From Bacteroidales bacterium UBA6428 (GTDB lineage: Bacteria > Bacteroidota > Bacteroidia > Bacteroidales > UBA932), in the NCBI GenBank assembly GCA_002437305.1, contig DJOW01000017.1, forward strand, positions 23,035 through 87,034: a stretch of DNA of 64,000 nucleotides, given 5' to 3'. The position numbers and the translations under genes were made by a program. The notes under the pieces were generated by a model, which did no database searches, had not been told where the DNA came from, and saw nothing but the letters and a program-made list of their open reading frames with translations. Of this stretch, positions 26,234 through 35,409 are shown in pieces. The stretch's first letter is position 1. The number at the start of each line of letters is the position of its first letter.

Positions 26234-27046
26234 CTATTCAAAATCGGGGTTGACAATAATTCTTCCGCAGTGCTCGCAGATGATAAGCTTCTTGTTCGAA
26301 GCGATGTCGACAAGACGCTGTGGCGTGATCGTGTTGAAACAACCTCCGCAAGAATCACCGTTATAGACAGAAACCACCGCAAGATGATTGTGCACACTCG
26401 CACGGATGCGGTCATAGGCGCTCATGGTTCTCGGATCGATCTTCTTGGCGCATTCCTCCCTGACCGCGCGAAGTTTCTTTTCCTCCTTGGAGGTAGACTC
26501 AACGATCGTGGCAAGCTCTTCCTTCTTGGCCTTGAGATCATCGCTTCTTATTGAAATGTAATCCTTCAATGATTCGATGTCAGCCTTCTTCTCAGCGATG
26601 GCGGCCTTGGTGTCGCCTATGTTCTTCTGGGCGATCTGGCGAAGAAGTCCCTGATTTTCTATCTCCTTATTGATTGAATCGTACTCACGGCTGTTGGAGA
26701 TGTCGTTCAACTGCTGCTGATACTTCTCAATCTGCGTGTCACAGTCCACGATGCTCTGCCTGTTCTCAGCGATAGTCTGATTGTAGGCCTCGATGACAGC
26801 GGCATCCTGTGCCTGACGGGCTTTCAAATCAGCGATCTCGTTCTCAAGGGCCTCGACTTCCGAAGGAAGCTCTCCGCGCATCTGCATGATCTTGTCAATC
26901 GCGGAGTCCGCTTTCTGAAGCGCGTAGAGTGTCTTAAGCTTTTCCTCGACACTGACCTCCGAGTCAGCGAAATTCTTCTGGAGAGAGACGAATGTCTCCC
27001 TCTGGTCTATCGGAGTCTCAACTTTCTTGATTTTTTTAGTTGCCAT
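26234..27046 (-). CDS. Coiled-coil protein with C-terminal C4 zinc ribbon
   Basis: 270 residues. Residues 25-205 are a long coiled coil rich in Glu, Lys, Ala and Gln. The C-terminus has two CxxC pairs, CGGCFN and CEHCGR, that should bind one zinc. The family (zf-RING_7 type) is widespread and usually sits next to a Nif3-like gene, as here (12 bases away). The family is thought to bind nucleic acid, but its role is not settled. Confidence 0.87.
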   Translation of the reverse strand: MATKKIKKVETPIDQRETFVSLQKNFADSEVSVEEKLKTLYALQKADSAIDKIMQMRGELPSEVEALENEIADLKARQAQDAAVIEAYNQTIAENRQSIVDCDTQIEKYQQQLNDISNSREYDSINKEIENQGLLRQIAQKNIGDTKAAIAEKKADIESLKDYISIRSDDLKAKKEELATIVESTSKEEKKLRAVREECAKKIDPRTMSAYDRIRASVHNHLAVVSVYNGDSCGGCFNTITPQRLVDIASNKKLIICEHCGRIIVNPDFE

Positions 27047-27058
27047 ATAGCTATCTGA

Positions 27059-27838
27059 CTAATAATAAAATACCGGATTACTTGTCACCAGGTTCGCACT
27101 GGTACGGATTGCAAAGTTAGGAAATTTTTTCCTTAACAGAGAAAATAATATGTCCACAATCTCCACTTCTCCCTCGAAATGACCTATGTCAATGACCATA
27201 AAATCTTTAGTGGTGAAGAAATGATGGTAGGAAATGTCTCCGCAAAGGTAGGCCTGGGCACCTGACCTGTAAGCCTTCCCGATCAGTGAGCCGCCAGAGC
27301 CTCCGCACATGGCCACACGCCTGATCGGCAGCTCAGGGACACGCGAGCAGCGGACCACCTTAAGGCCGAATCTCGACTTGACATATTCAATGAATCCGGT
27401 CCCGTCCAGCGGATCCGGAAGGTTCCCCACAGCGCCAAGGCCATAGCCCTCAGGATTCTCGTCCAGTATCCGGACATCCTCAAGCCCCAGCCTCCTCGCC
27501 ATCGCTCCGCTTACTCCACCCAGAACCTTGTCAGCGCTTGTGTGGGCGGCGTAGACAGCCACTCCGGACGCGGCGGCCTTGAGCACAGAGAGCCCGACCG
27601 GATCATCAGGTGAAATTTTCTTAATGCCGCCGAAGATCAACGGATGATGTGTCAGAATCATGTCCGCGCCGCTCTGTACTGCCTCATCCACGAGCTCAGG
27701 CGTACAGTCAAACCCAATCAGCAGGCCGTGCACATCCTGCTCGGGGGAACCGATTATCAAACCACTGTTGTCCCAACTTTCCTGAACGGAAAGCGGCGCG
27801 AACGCCTCGATGGCGGAAGCGATGTCCTTGACTTTCAT
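27059..27838 (-). CDS. Nif3-like dinuclear metal-centre protein
   Basis: 259 residues from ATG 27,838; an upstream GTG would overlap MerR. Hallmarks are QESWDNSGLIIG, VDEAVQSGADMILTHHPLIFGGIK (metal-binding His pair) and DIGHFEGEVE near the C-terminus (His and Glu ligands). The family was once annotated as GTP cyclohydrolase 1 type 2; its true substrate is unsettled. It follows merR by two bases and precedes its usual zinc-ribbon partner. Confidence 0.92.
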   Translation of the reverse strand: MKVKDIASAIEAFAPLSVQESWDNSGLIIGSPEQDVHGLLIGFDCTPELVDEAVQSGADMILTHHPLIFGGIKKISPDDPVGLSVLKAAASGVAVYAAHTSADKVLGGVSGAMARRLGLEDVRILDENPEGYGLGAVGNLPDPLDGTGFIEYVKSRFGLKVVRCSRVPELPIRRVAMCGGSGGSLIGKAYRSGAQAYLCGDISYHHFFTTKDFMVIDIGHFEGEVEIVDILFSLLRKKFPNFAIRTSANLVTSNPVFYY

Positions 27839-27840
27839 GA

Positions 27841-28167
27841 TCACAATGATTTCTTGACTTCGACAAGCTGGCGGCGTATTTCCTTGAGGCTGTCCAGGGC
27901 CTTGACCCTTCCGTCCACTGTTTTTCTTTCAGCGGCAAGTTTCCTGGCCGCGCCCTCGAGTGTCAACCCCTGTTCCTTGACCAGCAGATGAATCTGTTTC
28001 AAGCAGTCAAGATCTTCCGCGGTAAAGAGACGATTCCCCTTAGCGTTCCTTTTTGGCTTGATGTATTTTGGAAACGAGTTGGACCAGAACCTCACCAGGG
28101 AAGTGCTCTCCCCCAATATCCCAGCGGCCTCTCCGATGGTATAATACAGCTTCTCCATATTGTACAT
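27841..28167 (-). CDS. MerR-family transcription regulator, short
   Basis: 108 residues. MerR helix-turn-helix and wing: YTIGEAAGILGESTSLVRFW, then FPKYIKPKRNAKGNRLFTAEDL. Only a short dimer helix follows and there is no Cys-containing effector loop, so it does not look like a metal sensor. In Bacteroidales a MerR gene of this kind lies next to M23 peptidase genes; it may regulate its own string. Confidence 0.88.
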   Translation of the reverse strand: MYNMEKLYYTIGEAAGILGESTSLVRFWSNSFPKYIKPKRNAKGNRLFTAEDLDCLKQIHLLVKEQGLTLEGAARKLAAERKTVDGRVKALDSLKEIRRQLVEVKKSL

Positions 28168-28172
28168 ATCTA

Positions 28173-29123
28173 TTAATCCATTGATTGTCCAGTGTTTACA
28201 GACATAAAAAGCATTCCCATATAGTCATCCGGACCCTCGGACGCAAAAAGATAATTCAAAGGATCCATCCGCAGCGTGTCCTTGAACACCTCATAGTGCA
28301 GATGAGGCGCGAACGAGTTGCCTGACATCCCCACCTGACCGATCCTTTGCCCTCGCGAGACTCTCTGGCCCTTGGAGACCCGGGTGTTCTCAAGATGAGC
28401 GTAACGGGTTATGTAGCCGTTGCCATGGTCTATAGTGACGACATTGCCAAGCCCTTTGGACGAGTGGACCACACTCTTGACCACACCATCAGCGGCGGCC
28501 ACCACCGCCTCCCCTTGCTGGGAGATCAGGTCAAGCCCACCATGAAACGCCTTGGATTTGTAAAACGGGTTTATTCTCTCGCCCACAGACGCGCCCGTCC
28601 TGGCATACGAGAACCCAGGCAAAGGATTCGTCATCGGAGGAAGGGAGGCAGAACTGTCTGCGATCACTGCCATTATCCTTCTGAAATTAGCCTCGACCTT
28701 GTCCGAAATCTTTCGTAGCGTGTCCAACTTCTCTCTTGAATACTCAACAATCATCCGGTCCGGGACAGAATCGACATCTGAAAGAAAACCAGTGGAGTAG
28801 AGATTGCCAAGATCCGGAGCGTCAGAGTTGAACAGCCGCCTGTAAATCTCGTTGTCCCTGGCCTTGAGACCTTCAAGGACATCCCCCACCAATTCTTCCT
28901 TCGCGACAAGATCATTGTACATGCCGCGGTACATCTGGTTCTCTTTCTTTAGCTGGCGCTCAGAATCCGTGTTTATCACAAACGAGAAGACAACGTAATA
29001 GACAACAGCCAATGAAGCCGTCACCAAAAAGTACTTCATCGCCTTGCCAAGAACAGCCCACGCCGAATGCGTGACCTTGCGGAATTCCATCCGCGTCTTG
29101 TCAAACTCATATTTTTCCTTCAT
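28173..29123 (-). CDS. M23 family cell-wall endopeptidase, membrane-anchored
   Basis: 316 residues. One membrane helix near 31-50 (FLVTASLAVVYYVVFSFVI), a coiled segment (about 55-150), then the LytM/M23 zinc peptidase domain with HGGLDLIS (His and Asp ligands) and PHLHYEVF (HxH). The enzyme should cleave peptide cross-links in peptidoglycan from the periplasmic side. It is a paralogue of the next gene upstream, 15 bases away. Confidence 0.92.
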   Translation of the reverse strand: MKEKYEFDKTRMEFRKVTHSAWAVLGKAMKYFLVTASLAVVYYVVFSFVINTDSERQLKKENQMYRGMYNDLVAKEELVGDVLEGLKARDNEIYRRLFNSDAPDLGNLYSTGFLSDVDSVPDRMIVEYSREKLDTLRKISDKVEANFRRIMAVIADSSASLPPMTNPLPGFSYARTGASVGERINPFYKSKAFHGGLDLISQQGEAVVAAADGVVKSVVHSSKGLGNVVTIDHGNGYITRYAHLENTRVSKGQRVSRGQRIGQVGMSGNSFAPHLHYEVFKDTLRMDPLNYLFASEGPDDYMGMLFMSVNTGQSMD

Positions 29124-29138
29124 TCCACTTCCTCCTCA

Positions 29139-30146
29139 TCAACGACGCCTGACACTGAAGCTATGCCTGGAAGAAGGTGACACGCCCGACTCCTCCTCCC
29201 GGACCCGGACCATTTCCGAATATTCCTTCGCAGACATCGACAAGTCAAGATAATTGGCGGGATTCACTTTCTGTCCCTTATAAACAACCTCATAGTGAAG
29301 ATGCGGGCCGCTGGAACGCCCGGACTTTCCGCTCTCCGCAATGCAATCTCCCCGCTTGACCTTCATGCCTTCGATCACATTGACGGAATTAAGGTGCGCA
29401 TAGATGGTCTTGTAGCCGAATCCATGGTCGATTGTGACAGAGTTCCCGTAGCCGAAGAACTCAAACTTGACAGACTCGACCACTCCGTCACCTGTAGCGT
29501 AGACCGGGTTGCCGACCTTCATCGCGAAATCAAGTCCTGTGTGCATCTTCGCTCTTCCCGTAAACGGATCCGTCCGGTAGCCGAACGTGCTTGAAAGTTT
29601 ATACTTGGCGGGATCCGGCAGGACCGGAGGAATCGCAGGAATGTGCGAGACCATGTCGCCCGCGGTCTTGGAGACGGCGGAGACCTCGTCAAAAGACTTG
29701 CTCTGCACGTAGGTCATCCTGGTCAGACGATCAATCCTTACCGCGGTGTTCTTCAACCTGTCGTCAGCCTCAAGGCCATCCAGGAAAGAGTACCTGTCAA
29801 CCCCTCCGATGCCGGCCTCACGCACACCGGAAGGAATCTCGTTCATTCCGAAAATCGACCTGTAGATGTCGTCGTCCCTGACCTTCAAAGCCTCCAGAGT
29901 CTCACTGTACCGGTCGAGTTTTGTGTTAAGCAGATCAATCCTCGCATCCCAGCGGGCTCTCTCAGCCTTGAGAAAGCGTGTCTTGGGAAGATCGAAGCCC
30001 AGAACCGAGGTGAACAGCCATATATAAAGAACCGCCATCGCCACGCTTCCGGCGAACAGCAGCAATCCCTTGAAGACCTTCGACTTCAATGACACCTCTT
30101 TTATTTCATATAATAAGGTGTCCGGATTGAGAATATACTTCCTCAT
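29139..30146 (-). CDS. M23 family cell-wall endopeptidase, membrane-anchored
   Basis: 335 residues, same layout as its neighbour: membrane helix near 29-50 (LLLFAGSVAMAVLYIWLF), coiled middle, M23 domain with HTGLDFAM and PHLHYEVV. The C-terminus is short and Ser/Arg-rich. It is the first gene of the long leftward string. Its ATG is only six bases from the end of a perfect -7 element (30,153-30,160), so its mRNA may have almost no leader. The adjacent pair is a tandem duplication that has diverged. Confidence 0.92.
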   Translation of the reverse strand: MRKYILNPDTLLYEIKEVSLKSKVFKGLLLFAGSVAMAVLYIWLFTSVLGFDLPKTRFLKAERARWDARIDLLNTKLDRYSETLEALKVRDDDIYRSIFGMNEIPSGVREAGIGGVDRYSFLDGLEADDRLKNTAVRIDRLTRMTYVQSKSFDEVSAVSKTAGDMVSHIPAIPPVLPDPAKYKLSSTFGYRTDPFTGRAKMHTGLDFAMKVGNPVYATGDGVVESVKFEFFGYGNSVTIDHGFGYKTIYAHLNSVNVIEGMKVKRGDCIAESGKSGRSSGPHLHYEVVYKGQKVNPANYLDLSMSAKEYSEMVRVREEESGVSPSSRHSFSVRRR

Positions 30147-30152
30147 ATCTTA

Positions 30153-30160
30153 CAAATATA
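30153..30160 (-). promoter_or_regulatory. Promoter -7 element for the M23/dnaB/rnf string
   Basis: Minus strand reads TATATTTG, a full match to TAnnTTTG. It ends six bases before the ATG of the M23 gene, so transcription would start at or next to the start codon. Confidence 0.6.
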
Positions 30161-30192
30161 CCCTTTTTTGCGATTTATCGCGAAAAAAGTTA

Positions 30193-30200
30193 TAATTTTG
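30193..30200 (+). promoter_or_regulatory. Promoter -7 element of alaS
   Basis: TAATTTTG, a full match to TAnnTTTG, 75 bases upstream of the alaS start. It is divergent from and 32 bases away from the element for the M23 gene. Confidence 0.6.
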
Positions 30201-30275
30201 CCAATTCCGTGCCTTTCCGAAGGAAAATTTCGGCAAGAAAAGGGATGATATTCGTGAATTAATTGATTTTTAAAT

Positions 30276-32894
30276 ATGTACACCTCTAAAGAGATTCGGC
30301 GGCAATTTTTGGACTTCTTCGCGTCAAAGGGACACACGATCGTACCCTCCGCCCCGATGGTCATCAAGAACGATCCAACGCTGATGTTCACCAACGCCGG
30401 AATGAACCAATTCAAGGACATATTCCTGGGAAACACGACTCCTAAGATGAAAAGGGCCACCGATTCACAGAAATGTCTAAGGGTCAGTGGAAAGCACAAT
30501 GACCTCGAAGCAGTGGGACACGATGGGAGGCATCACACCATGTTCGAGATGCTCGGCAACTGGAGTTTCGGGGACTATTTCAAGAAGGAGGCGATCAGTT
30601 GGGCCTGGGAACTTCTGACCGAGGTCTACAAGATCGACAAGTCAAGGCTCTACGCCACAGTGTTCAAAGGCTCAGCCGAAGACGGAACCGCCCTTGACGA
30701 AGAAGCCAGGCAGACCTGGATGAAGCTCATGCCGGAGGACCACATATTATTCGGTGACAAGCACGACAATTTCTGGGAGATGGGAGACACGGGGCCTTGC
30801 GGGCCATGCAGCGAGATCCACATCGACCTGCGATCCGATGAGGAGATAGCCAAGATTCCCGGCAAGGACTTGGTCAACACAGATAATGATCAGGTCATCG
30901 AGATCTGGAACCTTGTGTTCATGCAGTTCAACCGCAAGGCTGATGGTTCTCTGGAACCTCTTCCGGCCAAGAACATCGACACAGGAATGGGTTTCGAGAG
31001 ACTCTGCATGGCGCTTCAGGGCAAGACCAGCAACTACGACACCGACTTGTTCTCCGGCATGATCCAAAAAATCGAAGGCCTGTCCGGACACAAATACCAC
31101 GAAAGCGAGAAGACCGAGGTCGCGATGAGGGTGGTCGCCGACCACATCAGGGCGATAGCGTTCTCAATCGCTGACGGCCAGCTTCCTTCCAACGTCAAGG
31201 CCGGCTACGTCATAAGAAGGATCCTTCGGCGCGCGGTCCGCTACGGCTACACCTTCCTCGGATTCAACGAACCATTCCTCTGCGCCCTTGTCCCTCAGTT
31301 GGTTGCCGACATGGGCGATGCCTATCCCGAACTCGGCAAGCAGCAGAAACTCATTGAAAGTGTGATCCGTGAGGAAGAGATGTCCTTCCTCAGGACTCTT
31401 GACAGGGGCATCAGGCTGATGGATGACTACATTGCCAGGAACGCCGCCACGAAGGCGATCCCCGGAGAGGACGCCTTCATACTTTACGACACCTACGGAT
31501 TTCCTGTCGACCTGACGGAGCTTATAGCCGCCGAGAAAGGCTACACGGTTGACATGGACGGATTCGGCAAGGAACTCCAGAAGCAGAAGGACAGGGCCCG
31601 CAACGCCACCGCCAACGAGTTCGGAGACTGGACGGTCTACCACGATGGAGAGGAAGAGGCCTTCCTCGGCTACGACAACCTTGAGCTCGCCGGGGTCAAG
31701 CTCCTTAAGCAGCGCACCGTTAAGCAAAAAAACAAAACCATGTTCCAGCTTGTGTTCGACCGCACGCCATTCTACGCCGAAATGGGAGGACAGGTCGGAG
31801 ACACAGGTGTCATCATCTCCGAGAGCGGCGAGGAGATCAAGATACTCAACACCATAAAGGAGAACAATCTTACCATACACATCGCGGAGAGGATTCCCGC
31901 CGACTGCAAGGGAACCTTCACATTAAAGGTTGACGCGGAGCGCAGACTGAAAATCACGGCGAACCACACTGCCACACACCTTTTGGATTTCGCCTTGAGG
32001 GAGATTCTCGGAACACACGTGGAGCAGAAGGGCTCATTCGTAGGCCCGGACTACTTCCGTTTCGACTTTTCGCATTTCGCCAAGGTGACGGACGAGGAGC
32101 TCAGGAAAGTCGAGCACAGGGTAAACCAGCTCATCCGCGCGGACTACCCTCTTGAGGAAAAGAGGGACGCCACGATGGAGGAGGCGAAGGCAATGGGAGC
32201 GATAGCCCTGTTCGGAGAGAAATACGGGGACAAGGTACGCGTCGTCAAGTTCGGTGACTCTGTAGAGCTCTGCGGCGGAACCCACGCCAAATCCACAGGA
32301 CGGATCGGATTTCTAAAGATTGTCTCCGAGTCAGCCGTGGCGGCCGGTGTGCGGAGGATCGAGGCGGCGACAGGGGAAGCCGCCGAGAACATTCTCGACA
32401 CCCTCACAGACACACTCAGAGGCATACGCACAATGCTTGGCAACGCCCCTGACGTGGCTGCCGCGGTGGCCAGGCTCATGGGTGAAAATTCCGACGCGAA
32501 GAAAAAGATCGAGGAATATGCCAGAGAGAAGGCCGCCTCTTTCGCTAAGGAGCTCTCCGAAAACGCTGAGGAGGTGAATGGAATAAATCTTGTCAGGTTC
32601 AACCGGGATGTCGATCCGGCCATGCTACGCGAAGCCGCCTCCATCCTGCAGAAAGAGGCGAGGAACTTCGTTCTGGCCGCCGCGTTCCGCCACGAAGGGA
32701 AGCCCCAGCTCGCTTTGATGTACTCCGACGACCTTGTGACCGCAGGCCACAACGCCGCCAAGGACATCCGGGAGGCCGCCAAGCTCATCCAAGGCGGTGG
32801 CGGCGGACAGCCCGCACTTGCCACGGCTGGAGGAAGGAACACAGATGGACTGCAGGCCGCTCTGGACAAGATGACAGAAACCGCCACCTCGTAA
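30276..32894 (+). CDS. alaS: Alanyl-tRNA synthetase
   Basis: 872 residues, full length. The N-terminal class II catalytic core (FFASKGHTIVPSAPMVIKND, then CLRVSGKHNDLEAVGHDGRH) is followed by the tRNA-binding part, the editing domain with HTATHLLDFALRE (near 564) and CGGTHAKSTG (near 666), and the C-Ala domain ending in IQGGGGGQPALATAGG. It charges tRNA-Ala and clears mischarged Ser and Gly. It has its own promoter and is followed 46 bases later by the permease-Fmt gene. Confidence 0.97.
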   Translation: MYTSKEIRRQFLDFFASKGHTIVPSAPMVIKNDPTLMFTNAGMNQFKDIFLGNTTPKMKRATDSQKCLRVSGKHNDLEAVGHDGRHHTMFEMLGNWSFGDYFKKEAISWAWELLTEVYKIDKSRLYATVFKGSAEDGTALDEEARQTWMKLMPEDHILFGDKHDNFWEMGDTGPCGPCSEIHIDLRSDEEIAKIPGKDLVNTDNDQVIEIWNLVFMQFNRKADGSLEPLPAKNIDTGMGFERLCMALQGKTSNYDTDLFSGMIQKIEGLSGHKYHESEKTEVAMRVVADHIRAIAFSIADGQLPSNVKAGYVIRRILRRAVRYGYTFLGFNEPFLCALVPQLVADMGDAYPELGKQQKLIESVIREEEMSFLRTLDRGIRLMDDYIARNAATKAIPGEDAFILYDTYGFPVDLTELIAAEKGYTVDMDGFGKELQKQKDRARNATANEFGDWTVYHDGEEEAFLGYDNLELAGVKLLKQRTVKQKNKTMFQLVFDRTPFYAEMGGQVGDTGVIISESGEEIKILNTIKENNLTIHIAERIPADCKGTFTLKVDAERRLKITANHTATHLLDFALREILGTHVEQKGSFVGPDYFRFDFSHFAKVTDEELRKVEHRVNQLIRADYPLEEKRDATMEEAKAMGAIALFGEKYGDKVRVVKFGDSVELCGGTHAKSTGRIGFLKIVSESAVAAGVRRIEAATGEAAENILDTLTDTLRGIRTMLGNAPDVAAAVARLMGENSDAKKKIEEYAREKAASFAKELSENAEEVNGINLVRFNRDVDPAMLREAASILQKEARNFVLAAAFRHEGKPQLALMYSDDLVTAGHNAAKDIREAAKLIQGGGGGQPALATAGGRNTDGLQAALDKMTETATS

Positions 32895-32940
32895 AAGGGA
32901 AAGGAATCCATAGGAATATTCACAAAACACCGCTCAAAGG

Positions 32941-35409
32941 ATGAAGAAGATTGACAAATTCATATTGACCTCATTCATAGGACCGTTCTTTATGATCCTG
33001 CTTGTGGTCATCTTCATCCTTATGATGCAGTTCCTGTGGGTCTACATCGACGAGCTTGTCGGTAAAGGCCTCAGCCTTGGAATCGTGGCGGAGTTCCTGT
33101 TTTGGGGAAGCTGCACGGTGCTGCCGTTGGCCCTGCCTCTCGCGACATTGCTCGCCTCCATGATGACTGTCGGGAACATGGGCGAGAACAACGAGCTGAT
33201 TGCCCTGAAGGCCGCGGGTGTGTCTGTCCTCAGGGTCATGCTTCCCATTCTGATCGCCTCGTTCTTCATCAGCATAGGAACCTTCTTTGTCATCAACAAC
33301 CTCGTGCCTGTCTCCTACAACGAGATTTTCACCCTGAGGGACGACATCGGCAGGACCAAGGACGAGATCAAGATCCCTTCCGGAACATTCTACGATGGCG
33401 TCGAAGGCTATGTGCTCAGGGTCGGCAGCAGAGACAACAAGACAGGGATGATGAACGATGTGATGCTCTACGACCACCACGGAAAGGGCAACACACGCCT
33501 TACTCTGGCCGACTCCGCCATCATGAAGATGTCAAAGGACAAATCCTATCTGACCTTCAGGATGTACAACGGGACAAACTACCAGGAGAACAACGAGTTC
33601 AATTTCCGCGACACCTCCCTGCAACTACAAAGAATCGATTTCACAAGGCAGGAAATGGTCATAGCGCTGCAGAACTACGCGTTCCAGAAATCCGACAGCG
33701 CAAGATACGGCGATCAGGTCAAGGCCCTGCCGCTTGAGAAGCTCAAGACACAAAAGGACTCTCTTTTGGCTCAGAGAGACAGTACCAAGGCGCAACAGCT
33801 TTTCGGGACTGCGGCCTCCTTCACATTCACAGAGAACAAGCAGCTTGACACATCGGAGAGTGGAATATCACGGAATTTTTCCGATTCGGCTTTTCTCAGA
33901 TTCAGGGATGAAAGGACGGCCGCGCTGGCGCTGGAGAGGGCCGCCAACAGGGCAAAACAACTCCAGTCAAGCCTCGAGAGCTATGAGTTCGGGGCGTTTG
34001 ACTACACGGTGCGCCTCCGGTGGACCTCGCTTGAGCTCCTCAGACGCTACGGACAGGCACTTGCCTGCTTCATAATGTTCTTCATAGGAGCGCCACTCGG
34101 AGCTTTGATCAGGAAAGGAGGCATCGGAGTATCGGCCATTGTCTCGCTGCTGTTCTTTGTGCTGTACTGGATCGTGGACATCACTGGCGTCAAGTTGGCG
34201 AGAGACGGAAGCATCAGCACTGTCGCAGGCGCGTTCATGTCCGCCTGGATACTGCTGCCGATCGGCTTGTTCCTGACCTGGAAAGCGGTGCACGACACAG
34301 ACATCTCAAACATGGACAGTTTAAAAAATTGGTGGAGAAAGACAAAAAGTATGTTGGGAGGAATATTCAAGAAGACAAGAATCGTCTACATGGGCACTCC
34401 GGACTTCGCGGTGGCTCCTTTGCAGGCCCTTCTGGAGCATAAGTACAACATTGTCGGCGTGGTGACAGTAGCTGACAAGCCAAGTGGGCGTGGCCAGAAA
34501 GTCAATGAGAGCGCTGTCAAGAAGTTCGCTGTGGAGCACGGCATTCCTGTTCTACAGCCCGCAAGGCTGAAAGACCCCGAGTTCCTCAGGCAGCTCAAGG
34601 CCTTCAAGGCAGATCTTTTCATAGTGGTAGCCTTCAGAATGTTGCCGGAAGAAGTCTGGGGCATGCCTAAACTTGGCACGTTCAACCTTCACGCGGCGCT
34701 TCTGCCTCAGTACCGTGGAGCGGCTCCTATCAATTGGGCCGTGATCAACGGAGAGACCAGGACCGGAGCCACAACATTCATGATCGACAAGGACATCGAC
34801 ACAGGAGGAATCATTCTTCGCCAAGGGATAAGCATTTCGGACAAAGACACTGCCGGAGATGTGCACGACAAGCTGATGAGAATAGGGGCGGATCTGGTCG
34901 TTCAGACAACCCAAGGCATCATAGAACACAATGTGGACACCCGCACCCAAAGAAGTTTCATACAGGGCTCCGAGACCCTGAAGCCGGCTCCCAAGCTGAC
35001 GCGTGAGCTGTGCCACATTGATTGGAACGACAGCACGAGACAGATTTACAATCTCATACGAGGCCTTAGTCCATACCCTACAGCCTACACTGAGATCTAC
35101 AAGGATGGCGGAGCTCCCGTACAGTTGAAGATTTTCTCCGCCGGCAAGGTCGCGGCCTCAGATCTTGACAGCGCTCTAAGGCATGTTTCGCCAACAGACG
35201 GCGCGATTGTTCCTGGAAGGATCGTAACAGACGGAAAGACTTTTCTTTACATCACCACCGCCAATGGAGCCATCTCCTTGGAAGACGTTCAGTTGGCCGG
35301 AAAGAAGAGGATGGACATCAAGGCGTTCCTCGCAGGATTCCGTGAGCCTGAGACCTACACCACCACCGCTGGCACATCCAAGGCCGAGATAGCGAAGACA
35401 AAAGCGTGA
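32941..35409 (+). CDS. fmt: LptF/G-type permease fused in frame to methionyl-tRNA formyltransferase
   Basis: 822 residues. Residues 1-460 are a YjgP/YjgQ (LptF/LptG) permease: three N-terminal helices (FILTSFIGPFFMILLVVIFI), a periplasmic domain, three C-terminal helices. Such proteins pull lipopolysaccharide from the inner membrane. From about 478 the sequence is Fmt: TRIVYMGTPDFAV, VADKPSGRGQKV, the formyl-transfer signature HAALLPQYRGAAPINWAVI and a complete C-terminal domain. Fmt formylates initiator Met-tRNA. The frame is open across the junction (34,318-34,380). ATG 34,351 is in frame and could start a separate Fmt, so both a fusion and an internally started protein are possible. Confidence 0.88.
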   Translation: MKKIDKFILTSFIGPFFMILLVVIFILMMQFLWVYIDELVGKGLSLGIVAEFLFWGSCTVLPLALPLATLLASMMTVGNMGENNELIALKAAGVSVLRVMLPILIASFFISIGTFFVINNLVPVSYNEIFTLRDDIGRTKDEIKIPSGTFYDGVEGYVLRVGSRDNKTGMMNDVMLYDHHGKGNTRLTLADSAIMKMSKDKSYLTFRMYNGTNYQENNEFNFRDTSLQLQRIDFTRQEMVIALQNYAFQKSDSARYGDQVKALPLEKLKTQKDSLLAQRDSTKAQQLFGTAASFTFTENKQLDTSESGISRNFSDSAFLRFRDERTAALALERAANRAKQLQSSLESYEFGAFDYTVRLRWTSLELLRRYGQALACFIMFFIGAPLGALIRKGGIGVSAIVSLLFFVLYWIVDITGVKLARDGSISTVAGAFMSAWILLPIGLFLTWKAVHDTDISNMDSLKNWWRKTKSMLGGIFKKTRIVYMGTPDFAVAPLQALLEHKYNIVGVVTVADKPSGRGQKVNESAVKKFAVEHGIPVLQPARLKDPEFLRQLKAFKADLFIVVAFRMLPEEVWGMPKLGTFNLHAALLPQYRGAAPINWAVINGETRTGATTFMIDKDIDTGGIILRQGISISDKDTAGDVHDKLMRIGADLVVQTTQGIIEHNVDTRTQRSFIQGSETLKPAPKLTRELCHIDWNDSTRQIYNLIRGLSPYPTAYTEIYKDGGAPVQLKIFSAGKVAASDLDSALRHVSPTDGAIVPGRIVTDGKTFLYITTANGAISLEDVQLAGKKRMDIKAFLAGFREPETYTTTAGTSKAEIAKTKA

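Noticed and set aside
27853..27873. REP-like match (ACTTCGACAAGCTGG) at the end of the MerR gene
   Set aside because: It codes for the natural C-terminal helix and lacks the palindromic arms; probably chance.
34318..34380. Frameshift or missed stop between the permease and Fmt
   Set aside because: The frame is continuous and both domains are in the same phase; an error cannot be shown from this sequence, so the fusion is reported as read.
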